In this document: in pieces, positions 17,699-25,023 of the stretch
Layout: each line of letters starts with the position of its first letter
Position numbering within the stretch: position 1 is the stretch's first letter
From: Firm-04 sp045627405
GTDB lineage: Bacteria; Bacillota; Clostridia; Oscillospirales; Ruminococcaceae
DNA: 64,000 nucleotides
Direction: 5' to 3'
NCBI GenBank assembly: GCA_045627405.1
Contig: JAZQNP010000092.1
Coordinates: forward strand, 24,743-88,742
Position numbers and translations under genes: made by a program
The notes under the pieces: model-generated
Told to the model about the DNA's origin: nothing
The model's database searches: none
The model's input: only the letters and a program-made list of their open reading frames with translations

Positions 17699-17728
17699 CC
17701 CCGTACAGTTATCCTGTACGGGGCGTTT
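17699..17728 (-). terminator. Terminator after the SpoIID-like gene
   Basis: A 10-bp perfect stem (CCCCGTACAG pairing with CTGTACGGGG) with a 5-base loop, ending a few bases past the stop codon at 17730. Confidence 0.7.
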
Positions 17729-17729
17729 T

Positions 17730-19193
17730 CTATTCATTTTGGGAAGTCGTATTGACCGACAGATCGGTCTGCGATCCCGAAGCAGCACTGCTTTGTGCCG
17801 TTGACGAGGAGCTGATGTCAGAACTCGTCGTCGTATCGGATGTCGAACTCACGGAAGAAGCCGTGGTAGATGTCGTATCTTTGGTCGTTGCCGAGGTATA
17901 CTTTGTCTCAATCACCGCATGGGTTGCACTCGGATCGGAGTAATCAGCACTTTCGGTCATCGCAATATTGGCGGATGCCGCCTCTGTGCCTTCCTGGTAA
18001 ACGAATTCAAATTTTGGTGATTTCAAACCAAGAACAGCACGCAGATCATTTCCTTTGACACGCACAGTACCGCCGATCACGGCATAGGCGACATAGCCGC
18101 CTTCTCCGTATTCGAGTTTGATCCATTCATACGGTGTGCCTGACAATGTAACACCGTAGGTATTTTGGAGCTTGGCTTTCAGTGTGCTTGCAGAATAGAC
18201 CTTATAGGAGTTATAATGCGGATCCGAAGTTTCATCGTGCTTCACAGGGATGCTGACAAGGTAGGGAATATCAGCGAAGAAGACATCCTTACAGGATGCC
18301 GTAGCACCGCCGCTGGAAGCGTAGAACATCGTCAATGCCGGCTGATTGTTGTAATACACAGCAATGCCGAGCACGGATCTGACTGCATCAATGATTTTTT
18401 GCGAGGGATTGGACTTGCAGGCGAGACCGGACGGTCCGCCGTTGTAGATATAGAACGTATAGGCGGCAACCGCCTGTGCTTTCAAAGCTTCGGTAGAGAA
18501 GCTGGAACCCATCTCGTTATTGACGATCTGGGCAATGATATTGACGACTGTATCGGTTTTGCCGTTTACAGTCAGCCGTTCGGTTTCCGGAGTACCCGTT
18601 TGAACGAGTTTGGTACCGGGATAATAAAATGCTAAGATTTGATCATACGTCCAACCGTCATACATAGCATAGAAATTCGCGCCGTTCTGGCTCATGCCAA
18701 CGCCGTGTCCGAATCCGGACGAATAGAACACAACGCTGTCGGGATCAGCGACGATCGTGGTAGAAGCTGTAATCGTCGGTTCCGCGATTGTAGTAATCGT
18801 GGTTGTAACGGTCTCATCGAGGATGGTATCTGTTATCGCTGCAGTTGTCGTCGTAAGCGGGTCGTCCGGCTCCGTGTTTGCTGCCTCGTAGCTCGTCAGG
18901 GAAAGACTGTCCTCATATTCATAGAGATTTGCTTTCCAATCGGAGTCAACAGTATAATACGCATCTGCATCTGCGGAAAGCTCCGTCAGACTGTCCTCCG
19001 GCATGACCGGTCCTGTGATGGCTTGTACGTCCACCGCATTCGCGTGAAATCCCGAAGAGGCGGCATATGCAGTATCGGCAGCTCCTGAGCGCTGCGCAGC
19101 GGCACTGTCGCCCTGTACGCCACATGTACTGGTGAAGCACAGAGCAGTAGAAACCAGAATCGCTACGCGGCTTCGTCGCATTCGAGCTTGCAT
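17730..19193 (-). CDS. Secreted SpoIID/LytB-like protein with rearranged motif order
   Basis: A 487-residue exported protein. After a signal peptide (about 1-28) and a long Thr-rich region, the motif GFGHGVGMSQNGA (His163) and the following YDQILAFYYPGT appear first. The segment with the likely catalytic Glu (NNEMGSSFSTEALKAQAVAA, about 222-241) comes after it, then the region with YASSGGATASC and the end of the fold. In Bacillus SpoIID, a glycan-cleaving lytic transglycosylase, these blocks are in the opposite order, so this looks like a circular permutation. The tail (after about 410) is Ser/Thr-rich and probably disordered. It may act on peptidoglycan at the cell surface; a sporulation role is not shown. 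Confidence 0.8.
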   Translation of the reverse strand: MQARMRRSRVAILVSTALCFTSTCGVQGDSAAAQRSGAADTAYAASSGFHANAVDVQAITGPVMPEDSLTELSADADAYYTVDSDWKANLYEYEDSLSLTSYEAANTEPDDPLTTTTAAITDTILDETVTTTITTIAEPTITASTTIVADPDSVVFYSSGFGHGVGMSQNGANFYAMYDGWTYDQILAFYYPGTKLVQTGTPETERLTVNGKTDTVVNIIAQIVNNEMGSSFSTEALKAQAVAAYTFYIYNGGPSGLACKSNPSQKIIDAVRSVLGIAVYYNNQPALTMFYASSGGATASCKDVFFADIPYLVSIPVKHDETSDPHYNSYKVYSASTLKAKLQNTYGVTLSGTPYEWIKLEYGEGGYVAYAVIGGTVRVKGNDLRAVLGLKSPKFEFVYQEGTEAASANIAMTESADYSDPSATHAVIETKYTSATTKDTTSTTASSVSSTSDTTTSSDISSSSTAQSSAASGSQTDLSVNTTSQNE

Positions 19194-19674
19194 AGTTTCT
19201 CTCCAATATTCAATCTCACCGGCTGAAACCGGCTTTATTTCCCCAAGATTGTTGTGGGGATTTTGTCTAATCGTTTGTGTCGTCCTTTCGCGGCAGGCAT
19301 GGAGCAGCCGCGCGCACCATAGGAAAAGCGCATCTCACATCCTTTGAATTATGAAATTGATGGTAATAACCGGTAGAAAACTGTTTATGAAAAACAGAAA
19401 ATCCAAAACAGATGCGGCGCGCTCAGAGAAGAGGTGCAGTTTCTCGTTCTATTGCAAACAGAATTCATTCTGCGAATCTATCTCTTTTGCTGCGGGAAAT
19501 CATATCACAAAAAATGTGTTGTGCGCCGCAAGGAGTCCTGCGTTGCGTGCGGCAGTGCGCCGCAATCGCGTGTGATATGAAGCAGCATATTCCGCATGCA
19601 GTCGATTGGATGGGAGATAAAACCGTCCGTTTCATCATCGAATCCGCAGGAGGGCATACGAATCATGACCCTGA
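19194..19674. other. 481-base gap with no supported gene
   Basis: Lies between the sortase stop and the SpoIID-like start. The short open frames here have no family features and no good ribosome sites. Near the SpoIID-like start on the minus strand there are two small hairpins: CCCCA pairing with TGGGG, and CCGG pairing with CCGG around CTGAAA. They could belong to a leader RNA. I see no consensus promoter and no riboswitch that I recognise. Confidence 0.4.
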
Positions 19675-21237
19675 TCAATCATCTGTCGGCCCATAGGGGA
19701 CAAAGAGATCGGGATCGTAGTTCATGCTATGGTTGTTATAATATGATAAAGGATACAGTGCGTTGGTATTATATCCGCTGTTCTCGGTTCCCTCATAAGG
19801 ATCCTCACCGGTACGCAGCATTCTTGCCATCACAATGAGTTTGGCGTTGGCTACCGTGCTGTTGCAAGTGTAAAGCGTCAGCAGGGGATCGCCGTAGGTC
19901 ACATCGACATCGTTATAAATAATGTTGCGCTTCTTGGCTTCATTGACATAATCGTAAAATTCTGTCTCGCTGTTGAAGTAGAGTGAGTTCCAGCAGTCGA
20001 ACGCATACTCAGATTCCGTGTCTTCGCTGTCCACAAGAAATACCGCAAAGATCTTATAGTCATAGTTCTTATACAGCGACTGCAAGTGTACAATCGGATG
20101 TTCAGAGTAATAACTGTAATTCCGGATATAATCTTTGAGACTGCCGAACATGGAACGGTTGTTCATGTTATGACCGTATATTACAAGATTATCGGAGTTC
20201 TTTGAAATGCGTCTGTGATTGACGACCTCATCAAAGTGGCAGCGATAATCGAGGAAAATACAGCCGGCTTTGCTGGTTTCCTGATTGAAGGAACGATTGA
20301 GATAATAGTCGTTGGTGTTAACCGAGATGTCGTCAGATTTTTTCTGCACGACAGGGTAGCTGATTTCCGTGTCAGGGATCGTAATATACCCGACGAGATC
20401 GGGATTCTGACTCAGGAGCAAATCAGCGATTTCGTTCTGCTCTAAATATTCAACCACGGTACCTGTTTCAGGATCCGTGACATAGGAATCCTCTGAGAAG
20501 CCTCTGTTGCTGCGTGTCTCTGCGAGTCGGTTCTGGATTTCTTCATACTCCTTTCCGGAGTGATACAGCATCAAGTAATAGTTGCTGATCAGGAAGGTAC
20601 AGACCCCGACAACGACCAGAGCTGAGAAAAATATAATTTTACGAATGGATTCCAGCAGAGAGTCCCCGCGCCAAGGGAAGATATATTTTAATATATCAAC
20701 AAATGTAAACTTGCGCTTTTTCTTTCTCTTTTGATTTCCGTTCTGTGCCTTGGATTTGGTTCCGGCATTCGGGCTTGTCCCGGATTTCCTTCCGGCTCCT
20801 GAACCAGTATCCGCAGGAGTTCCGGCTTTCTTTCCGGTAGTTGCTTTCTTGTCAGAATTGGTCTTCGGCTGTTTCTGCTTCGTGGCAGCAGAAGCATTTG
20901 CATTGCGTTCCTCAAAAGAGTTTGCGGCGGACGGCGGCTCATTCAATCGGCGTTTCTGCTCAATTTCTTCGAGTATTGCCGTCACATCGCCCGTTTTCTG
21001 GCTCACACTGTCATTGGTATCCGAAGTTCCCTCCGCTGAGCGGTCTGCGCCGTGCGATTCCGCATGTCCTGCGGCTTCCGCATTTGCATTCAGCTCATTG
21101 TCGGTTCGTCCGTTCACCGCAGAAGCGGCTTTGTCCGTCAGAGACGGCGAGCCTGAAACGGTAGAGGACGCCTGATCCTCAGGGGAGATCCCCGTCAGAT
21201 CGTCGGCATAATTTGGTTCACGATTGTTTTTTTGCAT
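19675..21237 (-). CDS. srtB: Class B sortase with long cytoplasmic tail
   Basis: Membrane transpeptidase that attaches sorted proteins to peptidoglycan. The 520-residue chain has a very long hydrophilic N-terminal part (1 to about 198) rich in Ala, Ser, Lys, Gly and Pro. One membrane helix (about 200-222) and the sortase domain (about 260-490) follow. Catalytic His356 is in IYGHNMNN, Cys458 in TLYTCNS, and the Arg in IVMARMLR. TLxTC and the inserted helices fit class B. Ordinary SrtB proteins are about 250 residues, so the tail roughly doubles the protein. In cellulosomal ruminococci a sortase anchors scaffold proteins, which would suit the dockerin enzymes here; no sorting-signal protein is in this window. 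Confidence 0.9.
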   Translation of the reverse strand: MQKNNREPNYADDLTGISPEDQASSTVSGSPSLTDKAASAVNGRTDNELNANAEAAGHAESHGADRSAEGTSDTNDSVSQKTGDVTAILEEIEQKRRLNEPPSAANSFEERNANASAATKQKQPKTNSDKKATTGKKAGTPADTGSGAGRKSGTSPNAGTKSKAQNGNQKRKKKRKFTFVDILKYIFPWRGDSLLESIRKIIFFSALVVVGVCTFLISNYYLMLYHSGKEYEEIQNRLAETRSNRGFSEDSYVTDPETGTVVEYLEQNEIADLLLSQNPDLVGYITIPDTEISYPVVQKKSDDISVNTNDYYLNRSFNQETSKAGCIFLDYRCHFDEVVNHRRISKNSDNLVIYGHNMNNRSMFGSLKDYIRNYSYYSEHPIVHLQSLYKNYDYKIFAVFLVDSEDTESEYAFDCWNSLYFNSETEFYDYVNEAKKRNIIYNDVDVTYGDPLLTLYTCNSTVANAKLIVMARMLRTGEDPYEGTENSGYNTNALYPLSYYNNHSMNYDPDLFVPYGPTDD

Positions 21238-21320
21238 AGCAAAAGAACGCCTCCATCATCTGCACGGATGCACCGATCAGTACACGCGAGTGAACCGCGG
21301 GCTGTCAGAAGCATTCATGC

Positions 21321-21899
21321 TCAGGTCATGCTGCGCGGGTCAAGTTCAGCCCGTGCGAGCAAAATTTGTTTCGCAATCTGAAACACGCATACAGCGGTCA
21401 TGTGCCGGATGCCGCTTCGATCAAGGTTCCCCAGTTCGGAGAAATCCAGCTTTGCGGCAGCCACCTGATTCCGAAAGGCGAAGCCCGCGTAAACGGTTCC
21501 GACAGGAAGTTCTGCGGAGCCGCCGCCGGGTCCGGCCAGTCCGGTTACTGTCAGGCATAAATCCGCGCCTGAAAGACGCGACAGCCCTTCCGCCATAGCA
21601 TAAGCAGTCTGGCGGCTGACAGCACCGTATTGATCGAGGATACCGGACGGTACATGAAGCAAGTTACGCTTCATCCGATCAGAATAGGTGCAAATACCAA
21701 GCTCAAAAACCTGAGATGCGCCTGGCACTGATGTAATACGTTCGGAGAGCAGACCGCCTGTCAGGCTTTCGCCTGTTGCGACAGATAGGCTATTCTCCGA
21801 TAATAATTGTACTACATCAGGGCAGTCTTTGTCAAGATTTCCATGTAGAATTTCAGAATCTTTACCATACTCTTCGCAAATGACATCCTGAATATGCAT
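21321..21899 (-). CDS. pncC: CinA C-terminal domain amidase (nicotinamide-nucleotide amidase type)
   Basis: A 192-residue protein equal to the C-terminal domain of CinA. The pattern SLSVATGESLTGGLLSERIT, GASQVFELGICTYS and VTGLAGPGG are family hallmarks. Such domains deamidate nicotinamide mononucleotide to recycle the pyridine ring, or are of unknown use. The N-terminal pyrophosphatase domain of full CinA is absent. About 30 extra residues precede the domain. The ATG at 21899 follows GGAGGAAAT. It lies 83 bases before the sortase gene on the same strand. Confidence 0.9.
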   Translation of the reverse strand: MHIQDVICEEYGKDSEILHGNLDKDCPDVVQLLSENSLSVATGESLTGGLLSERITSVPGASQVFELGICTYSDRMKRNLLHVPSGILDQYGAVSRQTAYAMAEGLSRLSGADLCLTVTGLAGPGGGSAELPVGTVYAGFAFRNQVAAAKLDFSELGNLDRSGIRHMTAVCVFQIAKQILLARAELDPRSMT

Positions 21900-22119
21900 A
21901 TTTCCTCCAAATTTTACATTCTGTTTGTGAATGAAGTGTGAATTTGTAATTATATATACCGTTTAATTTATCAACATTTTCCGATTTTCTCCGACACAGA
22001 ACACAATATGTAGTTTTCAGAGAAAATATCACGATTTTTTTGATGTAGCGTTCATGTCGGGCTTGCTGAACGGTTTCATGTGTCAAAATGACATGATACG
22101 GCACTATATATAGAAAAGC

Positions 22120-22149
22120 GCATCCCTTGAAGTTTCATCCAAGGGATGC
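22120..22149 (-). terminator. Terminator after the aminotransferase gene
   Basis: A 10-bp stem (GCATCCCTTG pairing with CAAGGGATGC), then GCTTTTCT on the minus strand, 14 bases past the stop codon. Confidence 0.7.
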
Positions 22150-22162
22150 TGCTTTGTGCAGT

Positions 22163-23365
22163 TTACTTCCCGTACGCCTGTGCGAGCTTTTGGAATGCCG
22201 GCAGACTGCGCTCGATCATTTCCGTGGTGACACAGTAAGCGATACGGACGTAGCCCTCGCAGCCAAACGAATCCGACGGAACGAGCAGCAGTTCAAATTC
22301 GCGTGCTTTTTTACAGAATGCGTTTGCATCCGGTTCCAGAGCCTGTACCCAGAGATAGAAAGCTCCGTCCGGATTGATGCAGCGATAACCGTACGCAGTC
22401 AAGTTGTTGTAGAGCAGATCGCGATTTTTGCGATAGACAGTGAGGTCAGCGGTTTTTCCGAGATTCTCTGCAACCACGCGCTGCATCATGCTCGGTGCGC
22501 AGACGAATCCGAGTGCTCTGCCGGCACCGCACACTGCCGCATATACGAGGCTGCTGTCCTGCATGTTCGGGGATACGACAATGTAGCCGATGCGCTCGCC
22601 GGGCAGAGACAGTGATTTGCTGTATGAATAGCAGACAAAAGTATTGTCATACAGATTGGTGAGATACGGAACGACAGCGGTATCATCATAGACCAGTTCG
22701 CGGTACGGCTCATCTGCAATCAGATAGATCGGATGACCGTATTCTGTTTCCCTCTCACGGAGAATGCCGCAGAACGCTTTGAGATTCTCTTCGGTGAAGA
22801 TGACACCGGTCGGATTGTTCGGCGTGTTGATGATCACCGCTTTGGTGTCCGGCGTAATCAGTTCACTGAATGCGGCAAGATTCATCTGGAAATTTTCTGT
22901 ATCGGCAGGAACAACAGTCAGCTTTGCACCGGCTGCCTCGACGAAGACGCGATATTCCGGGAAGAACGGTGCGAACGTCATGCAGGTATCGCCCGGACAG
23001 AGAATCGCGTGGAGTGTAACGGTCAGAGATGCGGCTGCTCCGCATGTCATGTAGATGTTGGAGGCAGAGATGCCGGCGTTGAAACGGCTGTTCAGATCAT
23101 CTGCGATTCTTTTGCGGGTCGGTTCTGCGCCGACGGCAGAAGTGTAGCCGTGCAGCAGCACGGAATCCGTTTCATCCATCAGTCTGCGCATGGAGGCGTG
23201 TACTGTCTCCGGAGCAGGAACACTCGGATTGCCGAGGCTGAAATCAAACACATTTTCTCTGCCGATCTCCTGCGCGCGGCGGTTGCCGTATTCAAATGTT
23301 TCGCGGATGACAGAAGGAGCCTGTCCGAGTGCCAGCATAGATGTACTATACGGTTGGAAAGCCAT
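22163..23365 (-). CDS. PLP-dependent class I/II aminotransferase
   Basis: A fold-type I aminotransferase of 400 residues. The N-terminal region has VFDFSLGNPSVPAPE, the cofactor pocket contains NTPNNPTGVIF and IADEPYRELVYDD, and the PLP lysine is in YSYSKSLSLPGERIGY. These features fit the aspartate/aromatic aminotransferase superfamily; the amino donor cannot be named from the sequence. The start is ATG 23365 (MAFQPYS), with AGAGG about ten bases upstream. The frame is open for another 47 codons upstream, but that stretch contains the promoter and is not family-like. Confidence 0.9.
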   Translation of the reverse strand: MAFQPYSTSMLALGQAPSVIRETFEYGNRRAQEIGRENVFDFSLGNPSVPAPETVHASMRRLMDETDSVLLHGYTSAVGAEPTRKRIADDLNSRFNAGISASNIYMTCGAAASLTVTLHAILCPGDTCMTFAPFFPEYRVFVEAAGAKLTVVPADTENFQMNLAAFSELITPDTKAVIINTPNNPTGVIFTEENLKAFCGILRERETEYGHPIYLIADEPYRELVYDDTAVVPYLTNLYDNTFVCYSYSKSLSLPGERIGYIVVSPNMQDSSLVYAAVCGAGRALGFVCAPSMMQRVVAENLGKTADLTVYRKNRDLLYNNLTAYGYRCINPDGAFYLWVQALEPDANAFCKKAREFELLLVPSDSFGCEGYVRIAYCVTTEMIERSLPAFQKLAQAYGK

Positions 23366-23426
23366 AGGTGAAAACCTCTTTTCTGATGAATTTGACACAA
23401 ACCGCACAACGGTCTGCCCTGTATGT

Positions 23427-23455
23427 ATGATACCAGAAAAATCAGGATTTGTCAA
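23427..23455 (-). promoter_or_regulatory. Promoter of the aminotransferase gene
   Basis: Minus-strand TTGACA (23455-23450), 17-base spacer ending TGG, TATCAT (23432-23427). Confidence 0.75.
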
Positions 23456-23548
23456 CCGGAGAAGATGCGGTGAATTTCCGAATCCGACAAAATCTGCACA
23501 GCACATGCGCTATACTGAATCTATAAACAGAGAAAGGATGACCGCAAA

Positions 23549-23893
23549 ATGGTTGAAATCAAACAGGAGCCGCAGAAACTGACGGTATTTTTAAGCGGAG
23601 AAATTGACCATCACCATGCAAAGGAAATTCGTGAGACGGTTGATTATGCCGTGCGCGAACAGCTCCCGCCGGTGGTGGTGCTGGATTTTCGCCGTGTGAC
23701 TTTTATGGACAGTTCCGGTATCGGACTGATCATGGGACGCGCACATTTAATGGAGGAATACGGCGGGGTACTGGAAATCCACAATCCCTCGCCGCAGATC
23801 AGAAAAGTGCTGCGTATTTCCGGTGCGGACAGGCTTGCTGTCCTGCGGACGCAGACATTCGGAAAGGAACAGGATCATGAATACGCTCAATGA
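23549..23893 (+). CDS. spoIIAA: Anti-sigma F factor antagonist SpoIIAA
   Basis: A STAS-domain protein of 114 residues. The phosphorylated serine is recognisable in FMDSSGIGLIMGR, and the N-terminal strand LTVFLSGEIDHHHA is typical. When dephosphorylated it binds SpoIIAB and releases sigma F. It is the first gene of a three-gene operon with spoIIAB and sigF, overlapping spoIIAB by 17 bases. GAAAGGA precedes the ATG with normal spacing. The gene order matches the spoIIA operon of spore formers. Confidence 0.93.
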   Translation: MVEIKQEPQKLTVFLSGEIDHHHAKEIRETVDYAVREQLPPVVVLDFRRVTFMDSSGIGLIMGRAHLMEEYGGVLEIHNPSPQIRKVLRISGADRLAVLRTQTFGKEQDHEYAQ

Positions 23894-24338
23894 ATTAAAA
23901 TGCACATTTCCGGCGCGCTCTGAAAACGAGAGCTTTGCAAGAACGATGGTATGTGCCTTTGCTGCACAGTTGGATCCGACGGTTGAAGATCTCGCAGATC
24001 TGCGGACAGCAGTTTCCGAAGCCGTGACAAACAGCATTGTCCACGCCTATCGCGGGTGTGAGGACGGCATTGTGTCCGTGACAGTGCGCCTATTGCCCGG
24101 CGCGGTGATCTACATACGGATTTCCGATCGCGGCTGCGGCATTGCTGACATCGGACAGGCGATGACGCCGCTCTATTCCAGCGCGCCGGCAGAAGAGCGG
24201 GCGGGACTTGGATTCACAGTGATGCAGAGCTTCACTGACAAGCTCACTGTCCGGAGCAAGATTGGCAGCGGCACGACGGTTGTCATGAGAAAGTGTATGC
24301 GTCATGCAGACGAAGCAGATGCCGAAACCTGCGGTTGA
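23877..24338 (+). CDS. spoIIAB: Anti-sigma F factor SpoIIAB (serine kinase)
   Basis: A GHKL-type ATPase of 153 residues that binds sigma F and phosphorylates SpoIIAA. The N box is LRTAVSEAVTNSIVHAY, the G1 box is ISDRGCGIADI, and the G2-like region is ERAGLGFTVMQSF. The start is ATG 23877 with AAGGAAC upstream, inside the end of spoIIAA. The end overlaps sigF by 35 bases, so the three genes are tightly coupled. Confidence 0.93.
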   Translation: MNTLNELKCTFPARSENESFARTMVCAFAAQLDPTVEDLADLRTAVSEAVTNSIVHAYRGCEDGIVSVTVRLLPGAVIYIRISDRGCGIADIGQAMTPLYSSAPAEERAGLGFTVMQSFTDKLTVRSKIGSGTTVVMRKCMRHADEADAETCG

Positions 24339-24975
24339 TGCGGAGGCGCATCTTGGGCTTGCACATCTGTGTGCGAACCGATTTCGCGAACGCGGCATTG
24401 AATACGAAGAATTGTATTCCGCTGCCTGTATGGGACTGGTCAAGGCGGCGAATGCGTTTGATTTGTCGCGTGGTGTATGCTTTTCGACCTATGCAGTGCC
24501 GGTGATTATGGGTGAGATTCGGCGTTTGTTTCGGGAAGGAAAAAGTGTACACATCGGAAGAAAGCTGCAAACGCTGTCTGCGCAGGCGATGAAGATCTGT
24601 GATGCACTGCGGCAGGAAACCGGAAAGGAGCCGACGGTCAGACAGCTTGCCGACGCGCTGCAAATATCCGAGGCGTATGCCGCGGAGGTGCTGAGTGTCT
24701 CACAGCCGACAGTTTCTCTGACTGTTCAGACGGATGACGGACTGAAAGAAATGGCATTGACCGTACCTTCTCCGGAAACTGCGCTGACGGAGCATCTGGC
24801 ATTGCAGCAGGTCTTGTCACTGCTCTCGGAAAAAGACCGTTTGCTGCTGGATCTGCGTTACGAACAATGTTTGACACAGTCTGAGACAGGCAGACGTCTC
24901 GGCATGACACAGGTGCAGGTTTCCCGTCGGGAGAAAAAGCTGCTCTTGTTTCTGCGGAATGAGCTTCTGAAATAA
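24304..24975 (+). CDS. sigF: Sporulation RNA polymerase sigma factor SigF
   Basis: A sigma-70 family factor of 223 residues. Region 2 contains YEELYSAACMGLVKAANAFD and the DNA-melting part FSTYAVPVIMGEIRR. Region 3 has EPTVRQLADALQISEAYAAEV, and region 4 has LTQSETGRRLGMTQVQVSRREKK. Its place behind spoIIAA and spoIIAB identifies it as sigma F, the first forespore-specific factor, rather than sigma G. The length is slightly short compared with the Bacillus protein (about 255). Confidence 0.92.
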   Translation: MQTKQMPKPAVDAEAHLGLAHLCANRFRERGIEYEELYSAACMGLVKAANAFDLSRGVCFSTYAVPVIMGEIRRLFREGKSVHIGRKLQTLSAQAMKICDALRQETGKEPTVRQLADALQISEAYAAEVLSVSQPTVSLTVQTDDGLKEMALTVPSPETALTEHLALQQVLSLLSEKDRLLLDLRYEQCLTQSETGRRLGMTQVQVSRREKKLLLFLRNELLK

Positions 24976-24980
24976 AACAA

Positions 24981-25011
24981 GGGGACATCCGGCGATTCGG
25001 ATGTCCCTTTT
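24981..25011. terminator. Terminator between sigF and the AraC-type regulator gene
   Basis: A 10-bp stem (GGGACATCCG pairing with CGGATGTCCC) with a 6-base loop and TTTT on the plus side; AACAAGG precedes it. It can serve both convergent genes. Confidence 0.75.
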
Positions 25012-25023
25012 GAGTTTTGAATA

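Noticed and set aside
22073..22096. Inverted repeat TCATGT...ACATGA upstream of the cinA-like gene
   Set aside because: Short arms, no promoter fixed relative to it and a second, overlapping symmetry; too likely by chance.
23366..23506. 47-codon upstream extension of the aminotransferase
   Set aside because: It contains the -35 and -10 elements and is unlike the family N-terminus; ATG 23365 has a ribosome site.
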